In this document: one piece after another, positions 1 to 10,199 of the stretch
Layout: every line of letters starts with the position of its first letter
Position numbering within the stretch: the stretch's first letter is position 1
Position numbers and translations under genes: made by a program
The notes under the pieces: generated by a model
Told to the model about the DNA's origin: nothing
The model's database searches: none
What the model saw: only the letters and a program-made list of their open reading frames with translations
Assembly (NCBI GenBank): GCA_002914845.1
Contig: JXTC01000017.1
Location: 883,431-947,430 of the forward strand
Source of the DNA: Trema orientale
Taxonomy: Eukaryota > Streptophyta > Magnoliopsida > Rosales > Cannabaceae
Length of the DNA: 64,000 nucleotides
Direction of reading: 5' to 3'

Positions 1-657
1 TTGAAAGATCATAAACTGGTATTTATAGTATAGCGTCCTTAGATATTTGGTGTTCATGTCATTTCATACATCATAACTTCCAAAATGCCAGAGTTCGCCG
101 CCTTCAAAATAGAAAGAAGTCTTTTAACAAATTAAAATGCCACAACTCATGCAAGCAAGTCTAATCAAATACTAAGGATTAAGATTTACATACTAAGAGT
201 TAGTAAGTAGTAATATGAAGAATTGAGTTACAATACTTAAACTCTAATTCTTATATTACTTGGTCCAATTTAATACATATAACTTGTTTATATTGTACTA
301 GTGTTTCTATTAAAAGTCAGATACTTCAATAATTCAAGACACATCATTTTTATTGAAATATAATATATGGTAAATAAAGTATTCCATCTTTATTTATAGA
401 TTGTGAACAAATTTATTTACACTTAGAAAATTAAAAAAAAAGTCTCCACATAATTGACACACTTAATAATATTTATTTTTTTATGCTCCGGTAAAGTCTT
501 GGAATTTTTTTTTTAGATAATTAACTATTCTAATTAAGATAATCTAATCTCATAAATATCATAAAATACATATAATAGAAAGTTGTTCTACAAAAAAAGT
601 AAAAAAGAAAAATTACTTTGTAGAGCAAATATCCCAATATTAAGAATATATAGAGGT
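1..657. other. AT-rich intergenic DNA, no gene seen
   Basis: This stretch has only short, low-complexity reading frames. I see homopolymer A/T tracts and no recognisable domain, RNA gene or clear repeat boundary. Confidence 0.6.
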
Positions 658-1220
658 AGCAAAATGGATGAGTAGGGTCAGGTCGACCTGCCCAAAACGA
701 GCTTGGATGGACGACCAGATTGGGCCGGTCCAAAAATTTGAAAAGGAAGCCCAATCTGGCCTGTAGGCCCGCCGGGCCCGAAACAAGCCAAGACAGGTCG
801 GCCCGTTCTTGGCCCACTTTAAAAAAATAAGTAAATAAATAAGATTATTATATATATAATTAGTTAAAATATTAGAAATTTAAAAGTAAAAGTTATAAAA
901 AAAATAATATGTTATGTTTTTTTTTCCTATCGATAAAAATTTAAAAATAATTAACTAAGTTATAAGTATATAAGTTGAATAGTAAATTAAAAAAAAAATT
1001 TAATACAAAAACTATAAGAAAATTATTTAGATTTAGATTGAAATTTAAAAGTGTGAAAAAAAAAGAATGAGAGAATGTGTATTTATAGGTATAAAAAAGT
1101 CTTTTATTTAAATTTATTTTAATAGGCCCAGCCCAGCCCTACCCCTATAACTGGGCCGAGCCAACCACAGGCCAAAGTGTGGGGTTGCGAGCCAGCCTAT
1201 TTGGCCCGGTACATTTTGTC
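658..1220. mobile_element. GC-armed MITE-like element
   Basis: Two GC-rich arms (about 662-818 and 1125-1218), full of GGCCCG/CGGGCC words, flank an AT-rich core in otherwise AT-rich DNA. The outer ends are inverted: CAAAATG at 660-666 against CATTTTG at 1212-1218. No reading frame looks real and no target-site duplication is obvious. The structure is that of a non-autonomous DNA transposon. I infer this from architecture only and do not assign a superfamily. Confidence 0.5.
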
Positions 1221-2280
1221 AGGTCTAGAAATATACCACCTTTACCAAATAAGTCAGTTCCTTTATTGATGTCTACAAGATATCCCCTAATTAGTCAATT
1301 TAAGCCTTATATGTAGATCGTTGTATCTGGTCAACCATATTATCTTTACATGTCCTAAATACGATTATATCCTACACTTGGTTCTAGAAATTGACTAGAA
1401 TAAGAGATATTAGAAGAAGCTTGAAAGGAATTAGCTTGGGGAATAAGAGATAAGTGTGGGGGAAAGAAGCAACATTAATGAAAGAAAAGAGAATAAGAGG
1501 GAGAGTTGTTTAATGATATTAGAGTTATTCATCAATTGAAAGAGATGAAAAAAAATGTAAAAAAAAAAAAGAAAATAACTATCTCTTGAAAAAAAAAAAA
1601 GATAAAATAAATAAATTGTGACTATCATCTATTGAGCTATGAATTAAAAGGATTGGTGAGAACGATGTAGCCTAACACACAGAAATTTAGCCTCTTTTTT
1701 AAGGGTTGTAAAAGCACTTCTTGATAAATTAGATAAATGTCTCTAAACTCTATAAAATTTTTAGAAATTTTACTATATTATTTCCTTTTATTCTATAACC
1801 ACTTTCCCTAGCCCCATTACAACTTGTATTAAAGATCTTTTGATTATAAGTAATACCTTCAGCATAGTGGAGAACTATACTAAAGAGAGAGCTTATGGTG
1901 TTAGCTCTCTCTGTAGGAATGGTTAATATTTTTTGTGAAATTCTATGAGGATTTATTTTTCGAAGCATGCATACCAGAATCACTGTTAATAATGGATATA
2001 TCACACACACATATAAGTATATTATTTGAGTAGTATATTAGCTTTTGAATGACTAAAGAGACAATGAAATGCTTGTTTGATATTGAAACTGTAAACTTGT
2101 ATTGGTCTCTAAGATGAAAGGTTAGAAAGTTAGTTTAGGATCAATTTATTTTAGTTTTACTCTAGGACTAGCAAAAGCTAGGTGTAGGAAAATTTAATAA
2201 GTGCTTAGTTATATTAATTATTTGATCAGTTTCCCTATATTTATTTGCTAAGCTCTAGCATCCAAAAAACTTCATCAATG
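1221..2280. other. Intergenic, nothing recognised
   Basis: AT-rich sequence with A tracts near 1550-1600. The short open frames here, such as 1750-2010 on the minus strand, have no recognisable motif and biased composition, so I do not call genes. Confidence 0.5.
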
Positions 2281-2760
2281 GATTGTTGATTGAAGAAGGT
2301 GGTACCATCACCGTATTCCACCAACATCTTGTTGTATCGCACAACTTATTGAAAAAAATCCGGAGCTGACACTCCTTGGAGAGTCCGTGATGAGGAAACC
2401 ATACTAATAAAGCTTTGTATCTCTACCAAAAACTTGTTGATTAAACATCTTAAAGTACTTTGACTAAAAAAATAAAAGAAAATAAAATAAACTACAATTA
2501 AAAAGAAAATTAATAACAAATTTAAGAATAAAACTAATAGTAAATTAATTAGAAATCAACTCCCCCGACAAAGGCGCCAAAATTCAGTGTGTCGATAACT
2601 GCCAAATTAAATTATTATATTCCTATATTAGTTTTACTTAGTATAGTAGTAGTAAAGGTCGATCCCACAAAAAATTGAATCCAATTATTAAGGTATTAAC
2701 TTTATGTTATACTTTTATGGGGGATTTTTATGATCATAATCTAAACTTAATAAAATAGGA
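2280..2760 (-). mobile_element. Fossil Ty3/gypsy-type LTR junction with primer-binding site
   Basis: On the minus strand, positions 2581 down to 2562 read TTGGCGCCTTTGTCGGGGGA. This differs at two positions from the tRNA-Asp-type primer-binding site common in plant gypsy elements (TGGCGCC.TTG.CGGGG). Immediately before it, an LTR-like end reads ...ATCGACACA (plus-strand TGTGTC at 2588), so the LTR lies to the right, from 2588 onward. Its other boundary was not found. Internal sequence at 2280-2560 is degenerate and contains stops. The element is dead. Confidence 0.5.
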
Positions 2761-3900
2761 AAACAAATAAACTACAAATATAGAAATAAAGAAATTAATG
2801 AAATAAATAAGTTTAAGTGTTCATTCTCTACTACTAGACACCCTTATTAAGTTAATTTCCAAATTTTATATTCAATTACTTATCAAAATTATCAACCATA
2901 GATAGCAATTAGCTATGTTGTCCCAATTTTTTGTTAGATATTCACTAAACGAAACAAGCTCTTTATTTCGATATTTTTCTTAGATGTTCGTTTTTATGCT
3001 TAAAATTCTCAATTTACCTTTCAAATACACTTTCAGATTCTATAATATACTCCTCACAAGTTTTTTTTGTTATAAATCTAATAACATATCGTAATTTAGA
3101 CAGTTCGGGAACCAAATTGCTTCAAAACAGAATGTTCAAGTATTTAATTGCTACAATTAGAACTTTGAGGACCAAATTGCCACAAGTTAGATAGTTCAGA
3201 GACTATTTTTTCTATAAATGCACATATAAATAATAACTCAGAATATTTTTCTTTTTTTTGGGTATTCATAATCCCCTCGTTGAATATAAGTATATACAAT
3301 TTTTCCTTTTTTAACTATAAACTACATCCAAAAATAAAAAATTGGTAACTTTCGGATGAATTTTGTTAAATACTACTCATATGGAAGGCAAATGGCCACA
3401 TCAATATTGGATTAGGGAGATTAGTGGTCTGGTTGACTAGTTTTCTTATAAAGAAAACAAAGTGCTCTCAACTTGTATCATAATATATGGTTTAAAATAC
3501 ATCAAAATTAAGCTTTACGGACACCATATGATTATATATTACATACATATGTATATACTGGAAATGTGTGTATGTTTTGTATAACTAATAATTCACTAAA
3601 CGTAGGTTTCCGTCATATTAACATATGTTTCTTATACAAAAGCAATATTTAGAAAAAGAATTAGTATTTGTTGAAGCATATACATGTTTGGTTTTGACCA
3701 TGTATTAGGCTTTGACTTCATTATAAAAACTGAACCAAACCACTTCTGGCAAATATACCTGTCACAACTTCAATATATGTTCAAAAAGTACACTTACAAA
3801 AATTGTATTAACGTAGAAAGTCAGCAACAACTTCCATTTCCCATATTCTAAAATAGCTGTCTAAATTTGGACGCACTGAACCAAATCAACTTCAGGTGAT
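2761..3900. other. Intergenic, possible old repeat at 3080-3215
   Basis: AT-rich. Near 3095-3215 the phrase 'gaccaaattgc' recurs with variation (GGGAACCAAATTGC, then GAGGACCAAATTGCC), as often seen in decayed plant transposons. No boundary, coding domain or RNA gene was identified. The last few hundred bases are presumably the CASP promoter. Confidence 0.4.
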
Positions 3901-3903
3901 GCC

Positions 3904-3911
3904 CATATAAG
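3904..3911 (+). promoter_or_regulatory. Candidate TATA box of CASP
   Basis: CATATAAG lies about 137 bp upstream of the CASP start codon at 4047. It is followed by a pyrimidine-rich leader with a long T run near 3958-3972. Position and sequence fit a plant TATA box; this is an inference without transcript data. Confidence 0.4.
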
Positions 3912-4046
3912 GCTCATCCATTCCCCTAGTTTCAACACAACAATCTTCCAAGTGCTTTTTTTTTTTTTTTTCCACTAGCTTTTTCATTACATACAAAGCT
4001 TTTCTTTTAAGTCTTAAAATTCTTAAATTTCTTTTTGTGATCTAAA

Positions 4047-4991
4047 ATGGCAAACGGAGATTCAATCTCAATTGAAGTTCAAGAGGCAAAAGCGGCCGCT
4101 AAGCTAGAGAAAGTACCAATGCTAGCTCATCAAAAGCCTGAGAAGAAAGGATGGAAGAAAGGCATTGCCATAACCGATTTCGTTCTAAGGCTTGGCGCCA
4201 TAGCAGCTGCTCTAGGAGCAGCCGCCACAATGGGGACTAGTGATGAGACTCTTCCTTTCTTCACTCAATTCTTCCAGTTCGAAGCAAGCTATGACGATTT
4301 GCCTGCGCTCACGTATGTGATCATATATTCCCCATTTTCATTTTGTTTTACAATAGAACATAGAACCTAATGTTTCTCCTTGTTCTACAATCTAAGTCAG
4401 CATTGAGGTATATGTTGACTTAGAGTGGTTTTCTAACTTGTTTTGAGAGCAGTTCGTCCTGACTTTAAATCCTACCACTTAAGACTTCTTAATTTCGGCC
4501 GCTTAATGACCTTAATACAAGACTAATAACAGTGAATTGGATGCATTTACCTGCAGGTTTTTTGTGATTGCAATGGCAATAGTGGGAGGCTACCTAGTCC
4601 TCTCCCTTCCCTTCTCAATAGTAACCATCGTTCGGCCCCATGCAGTTGGACCGCGGCTCCTTTTACTTCTTCTAGACACAGTAAGTTCTAATTACTTCCA
4701 TCAACTTTTTCTAAGCTACATTTGTTTTCCTTTTATGTACATTAACGTGGAAATTTTCTACTTTGTCTTTGTAAGGTGGCTCTTGCTCTGACCACTTCCT
4801 GTGGTGCTGCGGCAGCTGCCATAGTTTACTTGGCCCACAATGGCAACCCAAGTGCGAATTGGATGGCAATCTGCCAGCAATTCGGCGATTTCTGCCAGGG
4901 AGTCAGCGGGGCTGTGGTGTCATCATTCGTTGCGGTTGTCATCTTCCTGTTTCTGGTTGTGCTCTCTGCTTGTGCTCTCCGGAGAACCTGA
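4047..4991 (+). CDS. CASP: Casparian strip membrane domain protein (CASP)
   Basis: CASPs are four-pass membrane proteins that scaffold the endodermal membrane domain where the lignin Casparian strip is deposited. The gene has three exons, 4047-4312, 4557-4680 and 4776-4991, with GT-AG introns, and gives 201 aa, the usual family length. Predicted membrane spans lie at about 40-62, 89-112, 126-149 and 174-197. The first extracellular loop carries ETLPFFTQF (67-75), the signature that separates true CASPs from CASP-like proteins. The Arg in TM1 (R48) and Asp in TM3 (D129) conserved in the MARVEL/CASP superfamily are present. The second loop has two cysteines (C163, C170). The N-terminus is charged and cytosolic. 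All features point to an intact gene. It converges on the kinase gene downstream. Confidence 0.95.
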
Positions 4992-6033
4992 CAAGCTGGG
5001 GGCTGTTTCCTGAAGTTGAAAAACTTTGATGTTTGCTTGTGGTTTTCTTTTTTGGGATTTGATTAAACACCTTGTCATGCTGGCTAGATTGATGGAAAGC
5101 TAGTATCAATCTAAGTGAATTTTATGATAGCCATTGTAATGAAAATTATTGTTATTTTGTGTATTTTAAAAGATTCTACTTGGTCTCATTTTTTTTTTTT
5201 TCCATTTTTTCAAGCGGGAGACTGAATTGGTGTTTTGGAAAATTTTAGGGTCAACTGCAACGCATAGGGATTTTGCTCTTATGCCATGGTTATAAAATTT
5301 CAAACTAAACTAAGACACTAGTAATAACCTTGGCGGATCCAAAAGTAGTCCATTGCAAACTCAACAAACTTCCTACCCTTGGGGATAGAGGACAATATGC
5401 AAACATATACAACTTCTGTAATTTCTGAACTTTTGTGGTCACATTCGATGTTTAATTGATAGGGAATTTGACATAGATGGCAGTAAATTCAACTAAAATG
5501 ACTCATCTAGAAGTACTTTGAAAAATATCTTTCGAATAGTATGAAGTTCTATGGCGGAGGTCGTACTATCCATGCTCGTACGATTATGACTTTCTGAGAA
5601 TCAATCAATGATCATAGAACAGTATGACACTATTAGAAAAATCATTTTTCAAAACTCTCCAAACATGGTCATCATTTTAGTCGAAAATACTACTAGTCAG
5701 GTTCATTTCCCTAATGAATAAGCTTTATACTGAATTCACTTCTGATTATGATGAACACCAAACTTCTATTGCAAAAACTGACAATAAAAGATGGAGCCAA
5801 AAATTCTTCATGAATTAAAAGTTTGTATTACTTTTAAGAAGGATAAAGAGTTTTCTACTTGGTGCACTACAATTGGTGTTATCCAAAATGATTTTAGATC
5901 TTGCTAGTCTTCCAATAGAAATGGAATTTCCTTTTAGGAGGTAAGATGAGCAGAACACAGTAATGAGTCACTCTTGCAAGATTAACTTATAGTACCTAAT
6001 AGAATATTGCACAAAAATCCTGCAATCCAAAAA
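4992..6033. other. Intergenic between convergent genes
   Basis: This holds the 3' flanks of CASP (plus) and of the AGC kinase (minus). It is AT-rich with a T run near 5190-5201. No additional gene, RNA or repeat was recognised. Confidence 0.6.
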
Positions 6034-8923
6034 CTAGAAGAACTCGAAGTCGAGAAATTTACCCCCTGACTTCATGTCTCCCCCTCCCCCTACCCCTACC
6101 CCTCCACCTCCCCCTGGCCCTACCATCCTCTTACTGTTGCTGCCGACCCCAACCGGCTCGACAGCTCCAAACTTCCCAGGAAGCTCTGCCTCCACTGGTC
6201 TCGGTACTTCTGGCGGAGTACTACATCGTATCAAAGCCCAGTTCACGCCTTCGAAGAATGGGTGCTGCTTGATCTCGGTTGCACCCCTCTTTACCCCAAG
6301 GCGGTGCTGAGGCTCCTTGACCAGCAAACCCCTTATCAAATCCCGGCTGGCATAACTAGTTGCTGGTGAATCAGGAAATCTGAGTTGCTGCCCTACCACA
6401 TTGAATAATGTGGCACGGTTTCCTGAACCTTTGAAAGGCGTTTTACCATATAGCAATTCGTGCAAGAATATGCCAAACGTCCACCAATCAACTGCACTAC
6501 CATGGCCTTCCCCCTTGATAATTTCTGGGGCTAGGTATTCATGGGTGCCGACAAAGGACATGGAACGAGCTGTTGTAGGCTCTGCAACAAGCTCCGGAAG
6601 TGCACTTGCAGGCAATCCAAAATCAGCCCGAGATTTTCGGGTTTTCTTTTTGTTCTTTTGAGGGAAAATCTTGGGGATAAAACACGCAGGCTGGATACAT
6701 GCCGATGAGGGCTCGATACAGGCAGGCTGGACACAGAATGCTCCGCCAGCTGCTCTTTTCGAAGGGTCAGAATCAAATGATGTTTTTATCAACGTCGGGG
6801 AAACAGCACATCTAAGGGAAAGATCAAAGTCTGAGAGCATTATGTGGCCGTCATCACGAACAAGCACATTTTCAGGTTTTAAGTCTCTGTAGACAACTCC
6901 AAGCATGTGAAGATACTCAAGTGCCAAGAGAACCTCTGCAGCATAGAATCTACACAAACAAAATAAGATAACGCTTAGTGACGGGATTAGTCTGTGCCAA
7001 AGAAACGTAATAATACCTGCTTAAGATGTAGCATTTAGTTAGATTAATTCCACATGTTTAAAGTATGTAACTAAGGTAATAAGTGGTCAAGTGACAAAAA
7101 GGCAAAGGAATGAGTAGAACCTCAGATTAACACAAGATATGGCCTGATGCAGAAAGAGCAAGTATTGTTTCATGATAACAGGTGAGAGAGCGCTTTCAAT
7201 CAATAATCTGAGCTAGCTAAGATCCCATTGAGGAAAGGCAACCACTACTGAATATTCTAAATTGAGTCATGCAAGTGTAAAAAAACATAGGAAACAGTGG
7301 AACCATTTCAAACCTACAAATCTCAAGACCACATCACAGCATGAAAGTAGAACTACAAATCCTACTTCTAAACCATTTATGAGAAACGGTAAGTTGAATC
7401 ATCATTAGGGTGACAAAAGTTAACAAGGAGAGGCGTACACAAACAATAGGAGGAACGCATAAATGCTCCAGACATCTAAGAGAACATTTCAGAAAATATA
7501 AATCATACCGTGCAGCATACTCAGAGAAATGCTTTCCAGGTTGCCGTTGCCTCAAAGTGTGCAGATCACCACCAGGACAATATTCCATAACCAAACAGGA
7601 GAACCTATCGGTCTCAAAATGAGTATACAATGTCGGCAGGAATGGATGGTCGAGCAGTTGTAGTATTTCCCTTTCTGTCTGAGCTCTAGTCAACTTCTTC
7701 CTAGCAGCAAGGGATGCCTTGTCCATTACTTTCATTGCAAAATAACAACGTGTGCCACTAAGTTCTGACAGATACACACTGCCAATGTCACCACAACCAA
7801 GTCGCTTCAGTAATCTAAAATGACTCATGCCCAAAATTCCATCACGAGTTCGTATGGCGAGAATAGCCTTCCACCTTGGATCATTTCCCTTGTGCGGCTT
7901 ATTGGCGCTCCCAGTAATGTTACTCCAATTACTATCATCACTAAGGCCACTGCTATCACTAGCTCGACTTACACTAGTTTTAGCGCTCTCAAGTGAATCC
8001 CCTCTAACACTGCCCTTGGTGCTCTCACAGTTCCTCTCTATACTAAGCATACCATCACTAGTGATGGCATCGCTTCGGTATGTACTAGCACAGCTATTAA
8101 CAACACTCATTGCAGTGACAACACCAGTACTATCAATGCTACTATGTGGACTTACATTGCCACTTGGAGGCAAAGAAGCATCCCAAACACATTCCTTCTC
8201 CTCAGAATCAGGGGGGAGCGAGATATCCGTATTCTGCGACGCGCGAGGGACCGCGAACGGTGGAGACAATGCGCCCAGGTCAGCAGGTTCTTCAACCAAA
8301 CTTTCAGCAGGGGAGAGAGCAGCTGAACTAGGCTTCTTAGCAGGAACCCGGATTGAAAGATCTTCTAGAAAAGGAACCTTCACAGACAAGCTCTTCATCA
8401 AGCATCCAGCCTCAGATTTATTTCGACCAATTGGGACGTAAACCGTTTGCATTAGATCTGTATCAACAGGTTCAGGGGGGTGGCTAACCCCAGAGAAAGA
8501 ACTAGGACCAACATCATCATTCGAATCGCCACTTCCCTTAAATGTAACAGCATCGTGAAACATAAGATCTTCCAGTTCCGGTAAAGAGGTCTTTCCTTTC
8601 CATGTCCTTACAGGCACGGGTGAATCTAAATCTTGATAATCTTGCATATCAGGCCTCCCAACTTCTTTCAACGAAGCCGCCGATCGCGCTCTTGATAACT
8701 GAACCATTTCTCTTGCTGAGGCTACTTCCTCTGTCAAAAATGCCAATCGTCCATTTGATAATACGCCCACTTCTCTAGCTGGTGCAACTTCTCTCACCAT
8801 AGCCGATGAGTGTTTATGCGAAAACTGTCCCACTTCTCTTGCTGAGGCTTTATGCGAAACAGATACCTCGCTCAAAATAGGAGGTTTCCCAGGAAGCATC
8901 TTTGGTTCTGGTATCCTGTCCAT
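6034..8923 (-). CDS. AGC VIIIa Ser/Thr protein kinase (D6PK/KIPK type)
   Basis: Plant AGC VIIIa kinases of this type phosphorylate PIN auxin efflux carriers or regulate polar growth at the plasma membrane. Two exons, 8923-7509 and 6949-6034, joined by one GT-AG intron, encode 776 aa. Kinase motifs: glycine loop LGCGDIGSV (375-383), catalytic Lys in FAMK (398), catalytic loop YRDLKPEN (492-499), the plant-specific DFD instead of DFG (512-514), and GTHEYLAPE (606-614). A Cys-rich and basic insertion of about 80 residues (520-600, with QPAC repeats) separates DFD from the activation segment, as in D6PK and KIPK. The C-terminus FEFF matches the PDK1-docking (PIF) motif, preceded by a Gly-rich tail (750-762). 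The roughly 370-residue N-terminal extension is longer than in D6PK and nearer to KIPK; it carries three imperfect repeats (27-90). The exact orthologue is uncertain. Confidence 0.93.
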
Positions 8924-9393
8924 GTCCCTTAACCATGAATAGTCACATGGAGAAATCTTTAAACAAATCTATATCTGCATATGCAAATGAGATGTTGATT
9001 AATGGGCACTCTCTATCTAGCTCCAGATCTTAACAAGTATTCCTTAAAACAATACATGTTAACAAAACTCTATACATTAACTTCCTTTGTACGTTAAACT
9101 ACTGAAAATAGAGTAATATTCATTCCACAATATTTATTCCATAACAAAAATACAAATACCCAGAAGTAAATATTCTGTCAAAAATGACAAGAAACTGATA
9201 AGTTCAGAGTTGAATTCACTTCCTAATATATTAGACAAATATCTACTTAACAAATTTTCCCAAAGAAAACATAGATATATAAATATATATAACCTGCAAT
9301 ATATATTTTAAAAAATATAATTATTAATAATATCAAAATGCTCACTCACTCTTTTGCTAACGGAAAATCAATAAACTGAAAAAAAAAAAAAAN

Positions 9394-9697
9394 CCCCAAA
9401 ACTCAAATATTACTCGTTGAAGCTCTAAAATCGAGGCAAAAAAGAACAGCAATAGTTAAAATTTGAACATCTGAAATCTTGTATTTATGGTTAACAGAAA
9501 ATTAAGAGTAATAAAAAAGAAAAACAACAAATTCGGAACTCAGAGCATAACGTTATAGCTTTTAAAACCGAAAAAATATGAATACCCCAAAACTCAAATA
9601 TTACTCGTTGAAGCTCTAAAATCGAGGCAAAAAGGAACAGAAATAGTTAAAATTTGAACATCTGAAATCTTGTATTTAAGGATAACAGAAAATTAAG
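9394..9697. repeat. Direct duplication of about 115 bp, N-flanked
   Basis: The block starting CCCCAAAACTCAAATATTAC at 9394 recurs at 9583. Each copy runs about 115 bp and differs at a handful of positions (for example AAAAAAG/AAAAAGG, ACAGCAA/ACAGAAA). The first copy is preceded by 14 A and the single N at 9393; the second is followed by a long A tract. It may be a real tandem duplication or two alleles joined during assembly. Confidence 0.8.
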
Positions 9698-10095
9698 AAT
9701 AAAAAAAAAAAAAAAAAACCCAAATCGGAGAATCAAAAAGGAAAATTCCATGAACAACAGAAACGACAACAAACGCACCAGAAGCAAGCTAAGGAAGAAG
9801 AATACGAATCTTGGTACGGCCAAAATCCCTGTACGACAACCCACTAAAGCTCAACGACAACAAATAACAAACAAGAGCCCAAAATCCTAATGGGTCGGTT
9901 TTGCAATTTGAGTGTCTTCAGTCTTCTTCTTCCATACAGCTCAATCTCTCACTATCTATGTTTCTCTCTCTCTCGAGCTCAAGAAATGAGAGAAAACAAA
10001 ATGGGTTTTCTCCCTCTTTTTCTCTTCGGGCAATGTTTTTTTTTTCTCTTTTGGGTAGAGCCGAGCTATGGAGCTAGCCCGAGCTCTCAGTTTCT

Positions 10096-10134
10096 CTCTC
10101 TCTCTCTGGCTTTCTCTCTCTCTCTCTCTCTCTC
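10096..10134. repeat. (CT)n microsatellite
   Basis: Interrupted CT dinucleotide runs lie within the presumed 5' leader of the AGC kinase (GA on the transcribed strand). They are typical of plant 5' UTRs and probably length-polymorphic. Confidence 0.7.
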
Positions 10135-10199
10135 TAAAGCTCCTTCTCACTCTTCTGCAACAGGAGCTTTTAACAGTGATGGCCCAAGGCTATAATTAG

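Larger units (their letters stand above)
8924..10190 (-). other. Probable 5' leader and leader intron of the AGC kinase
   Basis: Upstream of the ATG at 8923, the minus strand shows an acceptor-like TGCAG about 50 bp before the start, then T-rich intron-like DNA. Beyond it lies a GA-rich (on the minus strand) block at about 9955-10140, typical of plant first 5' UTR exons. I infer a leader exon around 9.85-10.15 kb. The intron contains the 9394-9510/9583-9697 duplication and the N at 9393. There are no transcript data, so boundaries are tentative. Confidence 0.4.

Noticed and set aside
7827..8441. 204-codon plus-strand open frame
   Set aside because: It is the antisense shadow of the AGC kinase first exon, which has clear domain and splice support on the minus strand.
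9890..10195. 101-codon plus-strand frame rich in Phe, Ser and Leu
   Set aside because: It translates the (CT)n region of the probable kinase 5' leader and has no domain.
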